A stretch of DNA of 64,000 nucleotides from Corallococcus sp. AS-1-6 (GCF_020037015.1 NZ_JAIQDE010000028.1:1-64000); one strand, 5' to 3'. Counted from the first letter of the stretch, positions 1 to 9,085 are shown. Notes: generated by a model not told the origin, from the letters alone. Translations and numbers: made by a program.

Positions 1-118
1 TTCTTGCGATGTCACCCCACCTCTATGCGGCTCGTAGGACTGCTTATTCCGCGCAGACCTCCAGTCGGACAGGTTTCTCCAGGTCGCCGCCAGCGGGGAG
101 CCCCCCGGGCCCGATGGC
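1..118. other. Left-edge stretch with no gene seen
   Basis: This stretch lies downstream of the R3H/AAA gene, which is on the minus strand and ends at 119. Only short, compositionally poor open frames cross it. I see no RNA gene and no convincing hairpin followed by T residues. Confidence 0.5.
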
Positions 119-1792
119 CTACGAGGCGCCTTCGTCCGGGGACGAAGCTTCCAGGCCTTCGCCCTCGTCTTCCTCCGGCCCCTCGCCCACGGCCGACGTG
201 TCGTCGTCCTCCAACTCATCGTCCGGTTCCGGCGCGTCCAAGTACTCCGGCGCGCTGTCGGACGCCTCCGTGAGGACGGTGCCCAGCGGGTAGATGACCA
301 GGTGGCGCTGGGGCTCGCTGCCCACGCTCACGGCCTCCAGGTGGTTCTTCACCACCAGCGTGTGCTGCACCTTCCGCAGGCGCGACGGGCGCGGCGCGAG
401 CGGCAGGCTGATGCCCTCCGCGAGCACGCGCTGGATGGCCTCCTCCGCGTCCGCGACCGCGGCGTGCACGTCCGCGGGGTCCACGCCCTCCAACAGGTGG
501 AACTCCGTGCGCAGCGCGCGGCGGATCTCCGTGGCGCTGTTGCGCTTGATGGCCAGCACCCGCGCGCCCACGCGTTCCGCCGCGCGGCGCAGCCGGGGCG
601 AATTCGCGCGGCTTCGCAGCGTGAGCACCACCTCCGCGTTCTCCGGACGGCCCACCACCACGGCCTCCACCGGCAGGTCGCGCAGCACGCGCTCCAGCAG
701 CTCGCGGCTCACCGCGTGCGCGGCGATGCGCGTGGGCCCGGGCCGGGGCGCTCCCAGCGCGGGCGTCCCCTTCGGCACGCGGCCTCCCGGTGGCGTGGCC
801 TCCACCACCTCCGGCGCGGCCTCCACGTGCACGGCGCCGTCCTGTTGCCGCCGCTTCTCTCCGCCCACCTCCGCGCCCGTGAGCAGCCGGTCCACCGCGC
901 CGGCCGTGTCGCGGTGCACGCGCACCTCGTCGCGGCTCACCATCTCCACCACGATGTCGAACGTGGGCGTGCCCTTGCGCTCCGTGACGGTCTTCTGCGT
1001 GCCCCGGCGCCGGGCCTCGTCGTCGCTCAGCGTGACGGTCTGCACGCCGCCCACCAGGTCGGACAGCGTGGGGTTCAGCACCAGGTTCTCCAGCGTGTTG
1101 CCGTGCGCCGTCGCCACCAACTGCACGCCGCGCTCCGCGATGGTGCGCGCGGCGGCGGCCTCCGCGGCGGTGCCAATCTCATCCACCACGATGGCCTCGG
1201 GCATGTGGTTCTCCACCGCCTCGATCATCACGTCGTGCTGACGGTCCGGCCGGCTCACCTGCATCCGCCGAGCGCCGCCGATGCCGGGGTGCGGGATGTC
1301 CCCGTCGCCGCCAATCTCGTTGGACGTGTCCACCACCATCACGCGCTTGCCCAGCGTGTCCGCGAGCACGCGCGCCACCTCGCGCAGCTTCGTCGTCTTG
1401 CCCACGCCCGGCCGCCCGAGCAGCAGCAGGTTGCGCCCGGACTCCACCAGGTCGCGCAGCATGTCGATGGTGCCCTGGATGGCGCGCCCCACGCGCAGCG
1501 TGAGCCCCACCACGCGGCCCTGGCGGTTGCGGATGGCGGACACGCGGTGGAGCGTGCGCTCGATGCCCGCGCGGTTGTCGCCGCCCACCTCGCCCACGCG
1601 GGCGAGCACCGCCTGGAGCGCCTCCTGCTCCACGGGCGCCTCCGACAGCCGCGCCACGCCGTGCACCAGCCGCGCCTCCGGCGGCCGCCCCAGGTCCATC
1701 ACCACTTCCAGCAACTCCGCTTCAGGCAGCCGCCGCACCGCCTCCTGGAGCGACGGCGGCAGCACCGCCACCAGCAGGGCAAAGTCATCCAT
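119..1792 (-). CDS. SpoIIIAA/Ycf45-like AAA ATPase with C-terminal R3H domain
   Basis: Predicted cytoplasmic nucleic-acid-binding ATPase of 557 residues. The Walker A motif GRPGVGKTT lies at about residues 126-134 and a Walker B-like IVVDEIGT follows about 100 residues later, in a context typical of the Ycf45/SpoIIIAA group. Around residues 470-505 an R3H-like segment is visible (KVQHTLVVKNHLEAVSVG, then EPQRHLVIYP), the usual single-stranded nucleic-acid-binding partner of this ATPase. The last 50 residues are strongly acidic. The start is set at ATG 1792 because the protein becomes family-like from MDDFALL; the frame stays open upstream without homologous-looking sequence. It is divergent from recQ. 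The exact substrate is unknown. Confidence 0.85.
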   Translation of the reverse strand: MDDFALLVAVLPPSLQEAVRRLPEAELLEVVMDLGRPPEARLVHGVARLSEAPVEQEALQAVLARVGEVGGDNRAGIERTLHRVSAIRNRQGRVVGLTLRVGRAIQGTIDMLRDLVESGRNLLLLGRPGVGKTTKLREVARVLADTLGKRVMVVDTSNEIGGDGDIPHPGIGGARRMQVSRPDRQHDVMIEAVENHMPEAIVVDEIGTAAEAAAARTIAERGVQLVATAHGNTLENLVLNPTLSDLVGGVQTVTLSDDEARRRGTQKTVTERKGTPTFDIVVEMVSRDEVRVHRDTAGAVDRLLTGAEVGGEKRRQQDGAVHVEAAPEVVEATPPGGRVPKGTPALGAPRPGPTRIAAHAVSRELLERVLRDLPVEAVVVGRPENAEVVLTLRSRANSPRLRRAAERVGARVLAIKRNSATEIRRALRTEFHLLEGVDPADVHAAVADAEEAIQRVLAEGISLPLAPRPSRLRKVQHTLVVKNHLEAVSVGSEPQRHLVIYPLGTVLTEASDSAPEYLDAPEPDDELEDDDTSAVGEGPEEDEGEGLEASSPDEGAS

Positions 1793-1952
1793 CCCCCAAA
1801 GCTGCCTCGCCCCGCCAGGCCGCGCACGGCTTTCCTGCGCGAGTCCTCGAACCGAACCTCTGGGAGTACACTCCCTCCCAGCCCGGCAGGCGGCCAGGCG
1901 CACCCCGCGTGACAGGGAGGAGCCGGGCGGGGGCCATCCCTACCTTCAGGCC

Positions 1953-3515
1953 ATGCCCACCGCGACGCAGGACCGCTCCCCCCTCTGGCCCCAGCTCGAG
2001 CAGGAGGCGCGCGAGCGCTTCGGCGTGGAGGACTTCCGGCCCGGCCAGCGGGACATCATCGACGCGGTGCTCGCGGGGCGCGACGTGCTGGGCGTGCTGC
2101 CCACGGGCGCGGGCAAGAGCCTCACCTTCCAACTGCCCGCCCTCTTCGTGCCCGGCGCCACGCTGGTGGTGAGCCCGCTGCTCGCGCTGATGCACGACCA
2201 GCGCGAACACCTCACGGAGCGCTACGACCTGGACGCGGCGAAGCTGGACTCCACGCTGAAGGCCGGCGAGCTGCGGGCGCTCCAGAAGGAGATCCGCCGG
2301 GGCGAGCACGAGTTCATCTACGTCACCCCGGAGCAGTTGGAGAACCCGGAGCGGCTGGCGTTGCTCCAGCGCGCGAACGTGAGCCTCTTCGTGGTGGACG
2401 AAGCGCACTGCGTCTCGCAGTGGGGCCACGACTTCCGGCCCGCGTACCTCGCGCTGGGGGACGCCATCCGCGCGCTGGGCAGGCCCCGGGTGCTCGCGCT
2501 CACGGCGACCGCCACGCCCCGCGTGCGCGAGGACATCCGCGCGCAGTTGGGACTGGAGGACCCGGTGGTGGTGCGCACCGGCATCCAGCGCGACAACCTC
2601 ACGCTGGAGGTCCACCGCACGGTGAACCCGGAGCTCAAGCGCCAGAAGCTGCTGGAGCTGCTGCGCGCCAACGACGGCAGCGCCATCGTCTACACGGCCA
2701 CCGTGCGCAAGGCGGACGAGCTGTGGCGCTGGCTGCGCGCGGAAGGGCTGGAGGCGGGCCGCTACCACGGCAAGCTCAAGGCCTCCGAGCGCGAGGAGAA
2801 CCAGCGCTGCTTCATGGACGGCACCACGCCGGTGGTGGTGGCGACGAAGGCCTTCGGGCTGGGCATCGACAAGCCGGACCTGCGGCTCGTGGTGCACTAC
2901 CACTTCCCCGACTCGCTGGAGAGCTACTACCAGGAGGCGGGCCGGGCGGGCCGCGACGGGCTGCCCGCGAAGGCGGCGCTGCTGTACCGGCTGGAGGACC
3001 GGCGCATCCAGGGCTTCTTCCTGGGAGGCAAGTACCCGCGCCGCGACGAGAGCCAGCGCCTCTACCAGGCCGCGAACACGCTGTGCGCGCAAGGCAGGGC
3101 CGTGGCCCTCAAGCGGCTGGCCGAGGCGAGCGGCCTGGGCGACAAGCGCACCCGCGTGCTGGTGGCGCAGCTCGTGGCCGCGGGCGTGCTGGAGAAGGGC
3201 GCGCGAGGCCTCAAGCAACTGCGCGCGTTCGAGACCCCCGAGGAGCTGGACGCGTACCTGCGCGCCTACGAGGACCGCCACCAGGGAGACCGCGAGCGCC
3301 TGGACGCGATGATGCGCTACGGGAGCACCACCGCGTGCCGCTGGAAGGTGCTGGGCACCTGGTTCGACGAGCCGCTGGAGGACGACTGCGCCCGCTGCGA
3401 CAACTGCCGCGCCCGCGCCGAAGGCCGCTTCGAAGCCCGTCCTCCCGCCCGCGCGAGGCCGCCCCTTCTTCACCGGGAGTCTCTGTCCGGGGTCGCCGTC
3501 GCCCCTGCGGCGTAG
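1953..3515 (+). CDS. recQ: RecQ-family ATP-dependent DNA helicase, short form
   Basis: A 520-residue 3'-5' DNA helicase that unwinds recombination and repair intermediates. Motif 0 (FRPGQ, about 28-32), Walker A (TGAGKS, 51-56), the DEAH box with the RecQ signature (DEAHCVSQWGHDFRP), the TATAT motif III and the AGRAGRDG arginine-finger motif VI are all intact. A zinc-binding subdomain follows with spacing C-x16-C-x2-C-x2-C, matching E. coli RecQ. The winged-helix region is short and no HRDC domain is present, so this is a shorter family member (E. coli RecQ is about 610 residues). The start ATG 1953 is the first one placing motif 0 near the N-terminus. The gene is monocistronic and divergent from the R3H/AAA gene. 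Confidence 0.93.
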   Translation: MPTATQDRSPLWPQLEQEARERFGVEDFRPGQRDIIDAVLAGRDVLGVLPTGAGKSLTFQLPALFVPGATLVVSPLLALMHDQREHLTERYDLDAAKLDSTLKAGELRALQKEIRRGEHEFIYVTPEQLENPERLALLQRANVSLFVVDEAHCVSQWGHDFRPAYLALGDAIRALGRPRVLALTATATPRVREDIRAQLGLEDPVVVRTGIQRDNLTLEVHRTVNPELKRQKLLELLRANDGSAIVYTATVRKADELWRWLRAEGLEAGRYHGKLKASEREENQRCFMDGTTPVVVATKAFGLGIDKPDLRLVVHYHFPDSLESYYQEAGRAGRDGLPAKAALLYRLEDRRIQGFFLGGKYPRRDESQRLYQAANTLCAQGRAVALKRLAEASGLGDKRTRVLVAQLVAAGVLEKGARGLKQLRAFETPEELDAYLRAYEDRHQGDRERLDAMMRYGSTTACRWKVLGTWFDEPLEDDCARCDNCRARAEGRFEARPPARARPPLLHRESLSGVAVAPAA

Positions 3516-3602
3516 GGCCCTTTTTCCCCACCTCCGCGCGACATCGAGCCCTGGAATCCGTACTCAAAGTACAGGTCTCCCGGGTCTTCAGGCTTGGGGG
3601 CA

Positions 3603-3632
3603 TTGTGCGCGAATACAGTTATGGCGTATATT
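3603..3632 (+). promoter_or_regulatory. Possible housekeeping-type promoter of the response regulator
   Basis: TTGTGC and TATATT are separated by 18 bases in a locally AT-richer segment, about 65 bases before the ATG of the response regulator at 3699. This fits a vegetative sigma-factor promoter by eye only; GTAT-N10-ATAC symmetry (starting at 3626) overlaps the -10 element. Confidence 0.35.
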
Positions 3633-3698
3633 GCACAGCATACCTGGACGTAATGCACTTCAGACCTTTCCCCCGAGGTCTTGAAAGGCGGAGACGCG

Positions 3699-4181
3699 AT
3701 GGCGGAAGGCAAGTTGAAGGCGCTTGTGGTGGATGATGACCCACTCGTGCTGGAGCTGGTGGAGCGCTCCATCAGCCGCTACGGCTTCGAGGTCGTCACC
3801 ACGCGCGCGGCGCTGGGCGTGGCCAACCTGCTGCGGACCGAGCAGCCGGACATCGTGCTCCTGGACGTGAACATCCCGGCGCTGAGCGGCGACCGCATCC
3901 TGGGCGTGGTGCGCCAGTTCGCGGGACCGGACACGCTCTTCATCCTGTACTCGTCCATGGACGAGTCGCGGCTGCGCGAGCTGGTGCGCGCGTCCGGCGC
4001 GGACGGCTACATCCCCAAGGGTGTCACCGGTCCGGAGCTGGCGCTGAAGCTGTCCGGCCTGCACCACAAGCGGATGGCGAACCGCCCCACGCCGGTGCGC
4101 GCGGATCCCCTGCTTCAGCGCGACGTGCCCGCGCCCCAGTCCCAGAGCACCACGGCCCAGGTGTCGCTGGCGTCGCGGTAG
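3699..4181 (+). CDS. Single-domain response regulator (receiver protein)
   Basis: A 160-residue protein consisting of one CheY-like receiver domain. The acidic pocket is VVDDD near residues 9-13, the phosphoacceptor is the Asp of LLDVN, followed by the conserved Ser/Thr region (LYSS) and the KG lysine (PKGV). The C-terminal 35 residues are low-complexity Pro/Gln/Ser. With no output domain it should act by protein-protein interaction or phosphotransfer. ATG 3699 is preferred over the in-frame TTG at 3681 because GGCGGAGA lies just upstream. No kinase is adjacent, so the partner is unknown. Its last 67 bases overlap the 3' end of the opposite-strand acetyltransferase. Confidence 0.85.
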   Translation: MAEGKLKALVVDDDPLVLELVERSISRYGFEVVTTRAALGVANLLRTEQPDIVLLDVNIPALSGDRILGVVRQFAGPDTLFILYSSMDESRLRELVRASGADGYIPKGVTGPELALKLSGLHHKRMANRPTPVRADPLLQRDVPAPQSQSTTAQVSLASR

Positions 4182-4693
4182 GTGTGGATGGTCTCGAACC
4201 CGACCCGCGCGTGCGCGCGCAGGGAGCGGGGGTTGCGAACGGAGACCTCGGTCACGACGCAGTCGAAGCGCGAGCGAAGCTGCTCGCGGTGCTGGTGGTA
4301 GAGCGCGTCGAAGAGGCCCTTCCCCCGGTGGGCCTTGTCGACGCACACCTGCCCCATCACGTAGAAGCGCTGGTCCCGCAGCGGCCGGCCCCGGTGTTCG
4401 AGCCCTTCGAGGAGCGCGAACATCGGGTCCAGGACCGGAACCCACGCGCGGCACTCGCGGGGCATCACCAGCGCGTACGCCACGACGTCGGAGCCCTGCA
4501 CGGCGATGACGCTGGGCTCGAGCGCGTGCATGTGCTCCAGCGTGGCCAGGTCATGCTGGACGGTGACGAAGCCCTGGGCGTGCTGCTCCTCGGGTGACAG
4601 CGAGGGAGGCAGGTTGCGGCGCTGAAGGGCCAGCACCTGCTCCAGCTCGTCACGGGACTGCACGGCCCTCACGACATACGGATGCGACGTCAT
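4115..4693 (-). CDS. GNAT-family N-acetyltransferase
   Basis: A predicted 192-residue acetyl-CoA-dependent acetyltransferase; the substrate cannot be told. The acetyl-CoA pyrophosphate-binding motif A is visible as VDKAHRGKGLFDALY, preceded by a beta strand (YVMGQVCV) and followed by VSVRNPRSLRAHARVGFE, the usual motif B helix and 'GFE' turn. ATG 4693 starts at MTSHPYVVRAV, which fits the N-terminal strand of the fold. It is transcribed convergently to the response regulator and the coding regions overlap by 67 bases, so the two stop codons lie inside each other's genes. Confidence 0.8.
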   Translation of the reverse strand: MTSHPYVVRAVQSRDELEQVLALQRRNLPPSLSPEEQHAQGFVTVQHDLATLEHMHALEPSVIAVQGSDVVAYALVMPRECRAWVPVLDPMFALLEGLEHRGRPLRDQRFYVMGQVCVDKAHRGKGLFDALYHQHREQLRSRFDCVVTEVSVRNPRSLRAHARVGFETIHTYRDASDTWAVVLWDWGAGTSR

Positions 4694-4976
4694 GGCGCAC
4701 GAGCATAGGCCCGCGCCATGCCTCGAGGCGTCAGCGTTCGAAGACTGCCAGCCCCGGCGGAGGCCTGTCCGGCGGGTCGTCCTGGGGCGCGTCGCGCGGG
4801 CCCATGCCGCCGGGGAGTGCGGCGGGCGTTGGCGGAGGAGGGCAGCGACAACGGGGTCATCGGCCCGCTGCGCTCGTCGCTGGGCCGGTCGTGAGGAGGA
4901 CGCCATCGAAAGATCCGCTGATTCCGTCTGAATCCCCGCTCTGCCATTCCGCGCGGGGTCAACGCATCTTCCGGTC

Positions 4977-5687
4977 ATGACCCACGAACACTCCGCACAT
5001 GCGCCGGTGCATGGCTTTGGAGCCGACCGCGCGCCCCATTACGACGCACAGGCAGCGGTGAGTCTCGCCGGCTATCAGGCGGCCTACGAGCTGGGCGTCA
5101 GCGCCCTGGCTGCGCACCTGGACGGACAGGAGACGGCGTCACTGCTCCACGTGGGCCTGGGCACGGGCGCGGAGCTGCTGCCCTATCATCGCTTCAACGT
5201 GCCGGGCTGGCGCTTCACGGGCGTGGAGCCCTCCGCGCCGATGCTCGCCGTCGCACGCAAGCGCCTGGAGGAGGAGGGGCTGCTCTCGCGCACGCAGTTG
5301 CACGAAGGTGAGCTGCGGACGTTGCCGCAGGGCGAACGCTTCGACGGCGCGCAGTTGATGGGTGTGCTGCACCACGTGGAGGGCGAGGAGGCCCGCCTCG
5401 AATTGCTGCGAGAGGTCGCGCGGAGGCTCAAGCCGGGAGCGCCGCTGGTGCTGGGCTGCCGCATCGGCCAGGACCTCGAGCTGACGAAGATCGAGTTCCG
5501 GCGGCTGCGGGCGTACGGCGTGGCGACGGAGAAGCTGGAGGCCCGGAGTCAGGCCATGGCGAAGATGCAGCCCATCGCGTCCGACGCCGCCCTGTTCGCG
5601 ATGTTCGAGCGGACCGGCTTCGTGGCGCCGAAGACGCTCTTCGTGTCGCTCCAGTACAAGGTCTTCCTCGCGCACCGCGCGCCCTGA
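4977..5687 (+). CDS. Class I SAM-dependent methyltransferase
   Basis: A 236-residue soluble methyltransferase. The SAM-binding motif I is LLHVGLGTGAEL, the acidic loop is TGVEPS, and the post-II region QLMGVLHHVEG resembles small-molecule methyltransferases (Methyltransf_11/12 type). A C-terminal segment (MFERTGF...) is the usual beta-hairpin cap. The substrate is not inferable. The start ATG 4977 has no strong ribosome-binding site. The next gene lies 45 bases downstream on the same strand but has unrelated function. Confidence 0.8.
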   Translation: MTHEHSAHAPVHGFGADRAPHYDAQAAVSLAGYQAAYELGVSALAAHLDGQETASLLHVGLGTGAELLPYHRFNVPGWRFTGVEPSAPMLAVARKRLEEEGLLSRTQLHEGELRTLPQGERFDGAQLMGVLHHVEGEEARLELLREVARRLKPGAPLVLGCRIGQDLELTKIEFRRLRAYGVATEKLEARSQAMAKMQPIASDAALFAMFERTGFVAPKTLFVSLQYKVFLAHRAP

Positions 5688-5732
5688 GCGCGGCTTGGTC
5701 CGCCAGGAGGTGGATGCTATGTCCCGGGTTGT

Positions 5733-6656
5733 ATGCGAATCACTCTACCTGGGACGTGGGCACTGCTCGGGACGCTGCTCGCCGGGGCCGCCGTGGCGGA
5801 GGAGCACGAGCACGCCGTCATCCGGACGCTCTTCCTTCCCGAAGAGCCCGAAGCCGCGCCCCAGCGCATCTACGTGAAGGGACAGGTCGTGACGGTCCTC
5901 CGCTTCGAGCAGGACCTCGCGCCGCTCCGGGCACGGCTGGTGGGCGGAGAGGGGCGGTTCGAGCCGGTGGGCGTCGTGGGCCGGAAGGTGGTGCTGGAGC
6001 CCCGGCGCGACCTGGCTCCGGAGGAGGGCTTCTCCCTGCTCGTCACGTTGTCGGATGCGCGGGAGGTCCCCTTCCTCCTCCGGCCGCCGGGACGGCGCGA
6101 ACATGGGAGCGCGGACCAACAGCTCAACGTCTACAAGGACCGGGACAGTTACGAGGCCATGGCTTCGGCGCTGTTGGATTCGGAGAAGGAGAACAAGACC
6201 CTCCGCGAGGAGAACGAGCGGCTCCACAAGGAGGAGGTCTCCGAGGACCATGCGCTGGCGGCCCTGCTGACCACGGGCGCGGTGGCGCAGACGCCATTCG
6301 GTGTCGCGGATCATTTCTCCGGCACGGATGGCGACACGGCAATGGATGGCACCGTCTACCGGGGCACGGGCAAGGCCGCGGTCGTGTTCAAGGTGAAGAA
6401 CCTGACCGCTCGGCGCCCGTGGAGCATGAGCTCCGTGCGGCTCGTGGGCAGGTCGGACACGCGTGAGCGGCCGTTGGCGGTCCGGTCATCCTCCGCGGTG
6501 ATTGCACCTGGGACCTCGGGCGTTATCGGGCTTGTCGTGGACGGGAGCGCGTTCGTGGACGGCGGGACCCTGACCTCCCTGTTCCTGGAGCTGTACCGGC
6601 ACGATGGACTGCGGCAGGCGGTTGTTGAGTTGAGCCCGAGCTTGCTCGGGAAGTAG
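5733..6656 (+). CDS. DUF2381-family exported protein
   Basis: A 307-residue protein with a signal peptide (cleavage likely after AGAAVA) and an all-beta N-terminal half. A short charged helix follows (KDRDSYEAMASALLDSEKEN, then a Glu/Lys-rich heptad stretch) and a second beta domain comes after that. The pattern matches the DUF2381/TIGR02268 paralogous family, which is largely confined to myxobacteria and often sits beside Ser/Thr kinase or small lipoprotein genes. Function is unknown. A small lipoprotein gene starts 10 bases downstream, probably the same operon. No clear ribosome-binding site precedes ATG 5733; GGAGG lies about 25 bases upstream. Confidence 0.8.
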   Translation: MRITLPGTWALLGTLLAGAAVAEEHEHAVIRTLFLPEEPEAAPQRIYVKGQVVTVLRFEQDLAPLRARLVGGEGRFEPVGVVGRKVVLEPRRDLAPEEGFSLLVTLSDAREVPFLLRPPGRREHGSADQQLNVYKDRDSYEAMASALLDSEKENKTLREENERLHKEEVSEDHALAALLTTGAVAQTPFGVADHFSGTDGDTAMDGTVYRGTGKAAVVFKVKNLTARRPWSMSSVRLVGRSDTRERPLAVRSSSAVIAPGTSGVIGLVVDGSAFVDGGTLTSLFLELYRHDGLRQAVVELSPSLLGK

Positions 6657-6666
6657 GAACAGCCGC

Positions 6667-7164
6667 ATGACCTCGCGTCGATACGTGCTCGTGGCCTGGA
6701 TGGGCCTGCTGGCCCTTCATCCGGGTTGTGCGACGACCCTGGGCGACGTCCGCCTGCATGCGGATGGGACGCCCATGTCGGAGAAGTGCCCGGAGAAGTC
6801 GCTGGAAGTGATGCGGTACCTGCAGCTCTACGTGGGCGAAGCCGCGTGGGTCCAACTGGATGCGAACCAGAGCCGGGCGGAGCACATCACGCTTCACGAC
6901 GGGCCTATCGAGAGTGTGCTGGATGAAGACATCGGGACGTTGGAGGCGCCCATGCGCCTCTACGGTCGCGTCTGGACGGGCGGAGAGCAGCCGGTCATCC
7001 GGTACTACGAAGCGCAGTTCCTGAAGGGAAAGGACCGCGTGCCCATCTGCGCGGTGGCGAGGCTCGGCTTCGGGCAACTGCGCAAGCGCCCTGAGTCCAA
7101 GCCGGGGACAGCGATCCTCAACTCCTCGCGTGCGGGCGTGTACATCGTGGATGAGTTCCGCTGA
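6667..7164 (+). CDS. Small lipoprotein, partner of the DUF2381 gene
   Basis: A 165-residue predicted lipoprotein. The N-terminus has a positively charged start (MTSRRY), a hydrophobic stretch and a lipobox-like LHPGC, giving Cys at about residue 21. The mature protein contains further Cys residues (EKCPEK and PICAV) and a compact beta-rich composition. I do not recognise a named domain, although proteins of this kind commonly follow DUF2381 genes. Only 10 bases separate it from the DUF2381 gene, so co-transcription is likely. Confidence 0.7.
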   Translation: MTSRRYVLVAWMGLLALHPGCATTLGDVRLHADGTPMSEKCPEKSLEVMRYLQLYVGEAAWVQLDANQSRAEHITLHDGPIESVLDEDIGTLEAPMRLYGRVWTGGEQPVIRYYEAQFLKGKDRVPICAVARLGFGQLRKRPESKPGTAILNSSRAGVYIVDEFR

Positions 7165-7303
7165 GCCCTGAGCCGCCAGGGATTCGAGGCGGCATCAGAA
7201 TTCCGAGGCCGCCACCTGCCGCCAAGCGCGCGGAATCGCTGAGCCACCCTTCTGGTCCACAGCTTGCTCCCGGCATGAGGCTTCACGATTCCAAGGAGCC
7301 ACG

Positions 7304-7657
7304 ATGCGCTGGATGCGGATGCTGGGCGGTTGTTTGGCGGTGATGACCCTGGCGGCCTGTGGGTCGGGTGACGAAGGCGGGCAGGGGAGGCTGAAGCTGA
7401 GGGAAGGGCAGTCGCTGGACCTGGCGCAGGAGTGCGGCGTGGACCTGCCCCAGTGTCCGCAAGGCCTGTCCTGCCTCGTGCTCAAGCTGGACGGCGTGTC
7501 AAAGGCACGCTGTGTGGACGATTCCAAGGTCTGCACCGAGCTCGTGTCCTGCACGGGCGGCACCACGTGCGCCATCCTGGACTCGTACCCCGGACAGGTC
7601 GCCTGCTCAGGCAAGTGCACCTCGGACTGCGACTCGTCCGTGTCCAGCAGTCCGTGA
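7304..7657 (+). CDS. Small cysteine-rich lipoprotein
   Basis: A 117-residue lipoprotein with lipobox LAAC (Cys about residue 19) after a clear signal peptide. The mature part is rich in cysteines (at least nine after the lipid-anchored one) in C-x(4-6)-C spacings, suggesting several disulfides. No family is recognised. The start ATG 7304 has AAGGAG eight bases upstream. The stop codon is two bases from the end of the convergent Fic gene, leaving essentially no terminator space between them. Confidence 0.7.
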   Translation: MRWMRMLGGCLAVMTLAACGSGDEGGQGRLKLREGQSLDLAQECGVDLPQCPQGLSCLVLKLDGVSKARCVDDSKVCTELVSCTGGTTCAILDSYPGQVACSGKCTSDCDSSVSSSP

Positions 7658-7659
7658 GG

Positions 7660-8958
7660 TCAGCGGAGCTGAAGCAGGTGCTGTATGGCGGCGGTCCAGA
7701 ACTCCGTGGCAAGCTTGATCACGGAGACATCGGACTCGGCCTGACTGTCGTTCCCGTCGCTCACGACGCGAAAGGTGTGCCCTGTGGGAACCGCCTCGAT
7801 GCGGTGGTCCCGGGGCGCGGCTTCCGTGCCGGGAAGGGTCAGTCGAACGCCAGTGCCCTCCTTGTTCCATCCGCCAATCCCTCCTCCCGGAGGGATCGCG
7901 CTGAAGGAGAGATCCATGTGGGCGCCGTGGCTGTCACCCACCAGACCGAAGAGCCAATAGGGAGCTTTCTGGATAGAGGCCCACTCACGCTCAGTCAGTG
8001 CAGGAAGGTCAGACACCTGCAGGCGCGGTCGATTGCCCTCCGGGAACTTCGCCATCAACTGCCCCGCGAAGTCCACGAGTGAGCCATGAAGCACACGGAC
8101 GGCCTCGTACCAACGGCCGAACTGGGATGACGTCGCGGCTCGCGTCTTGCCCAACTGCTCCGCCAGGTAATCAATCGCGGGCTCACGGACCTCGGTGAGC
8201 TCACGGGACGCGCGCTCGTATTCTTCGAAGCTTTGGTCCAGACGGTCGAGCGTCAACTCTACCATCGCGGTGATGTCTCCCGAATGGGATGCATCGAGCG
8301 CCAGGTAATACCGGGCCCGGTCCTCGACGAGCAGGACGATGGCGGGGTAGTGCTCCCGCATCAGCAACAGGTTGGCGAGCAACCTCCCTGTTCGTCCGTT
8401 TCCATCCACGAAGGGATGAATCGTCTCGAACCACGCATGCGCGATGGCGCAGACGACCACCGCATGCTCGGTCTTGGCTCCAGCCAACCATTCGCCGAAC
8501 GTCTGCATCTCCTCAGGTACCTGGACCGCTTGCGGAGGCACGTGCTTCGTTCCGCCGATCCGGACGTTGATGCGCCGATAGACACCGGCGTTCTCAGGAT
8601 CAATGACGCGCAGGACGACGCCGTGTATCTCGCGCACGTCCCGCTCACCCAACACGGTCTCCTTGCTGGCCAGCGCTTCAACGAAGTCGAGCGCGTGCGC
8701 GAGGTTCACCGCCTCGAAGTGGTCCTTCAGTGACTTGCCCGCGATGGTGATGCCGTCCTCCACCACTGCGCGCGTCTCTGGCAGGGTCAGACGGTTCCCT
8801 TCGATCGCGTTTGAATTGTACGTGTGGTGGATCCGGAACCAGTGTCTCAGGTTCTCCACTGCGGCCGGTGGCATCCGAGTAGCACGCAGCCGACGCATCC
8901 GCTCGGTCGCCTGCTGAAGTCTGGGTTCGATGCTTTCGCTCCACCGGTACGGATGCAC
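7660..8958 (-). CDS. Fic-domain protein with N-terminal inhibitory motif
   Basis: A 432-residue Fic protein predicted to AMPylate, or otherwise modify with a nucleotide, target proteins. The catalytic motif HPFVDGNGRTGR is a perfect HPFx(D/E)GNGRxxR. Near the N-terminus SNAIEGN matches the (S/T)xxxE(G/N) inhibitory helix, making it an auto-inhibited class II Fic enzyme. The C-terminal 170 residues look like a separate, unrecognised domain. Two GTG starts are possible. GTG 8958 is preferred because GGAGG lies eight bases upstream, whereas GTG 8967 directly abuts it. No antitoxin gene is adjacent, as expected when inhibition is built in. Confidence 0.88.
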   Translation of the reverse strand: MHPYRWSESIEPRLQQATERMRRLRATRMPPAAVENLRHWFRIHHTYNSNAIEGNRLTLPETRAVVEDGITIAGKSLKDHFEAVNLAHALDFVEALASKETVLGERDVREIHGVVLRVIDPENAGVYRRINVRIGGTKHVPPQAVQVPEEMQTFGEWLAGAKTEHAVVVCAIAHAWFETIHPFVDGNGRTGRLLANLLLMREHYPAIVLLVEDRARYYLALDASHSGDITAMVELTLDRLDQSFEEYERASRELTEVREPAIDYLAEQLGKTRAATSSQFGRWYEAVRVLHGSLVDFAGQLMAKFPEGNRPRLQVSDLPALTEREWASIQKAPYWLFGLVGDSHGAHMDLSFSAIPPGGGIGGWNKEGTGVRLTLPGTEAAPRDHRIEAVPTGHTFRVVSDGNDSQAESDVSVIKLATEFWTAAIQHLLQLR

Positions 8959-9066
8959 GCCAACCACCTCCGCCCCCCACTGTAACGCCGCCGCCCCCTT
9001 TCACCTCGCAGGGGCGCACGGGGTCGGTTCGTGCACATTGCAACCCGGGCATGAACCGTGCCCCCG

Positions 9067-9085
9067 CAACCCCTTGGAATGGTTG
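9067..9085. repeat. Short inverted repeat upstream of the kdp cluster
   Basis: CAACC and GGTTG flank a nine-base spacer, about 50 bases before the porin start that heads the kdp operon. It could be an operator for the kdp regulator, but the arms are only five bases, so chance is not excluded. Confidence 0.25.

Noticed and set aside
7304-7657. Cys-rich lipoprotein as an antitoxin of the Fic gene
   Set aside because: It carries a signal peptide and lipobox, and the Fic protein already has its own inhibitory motif.
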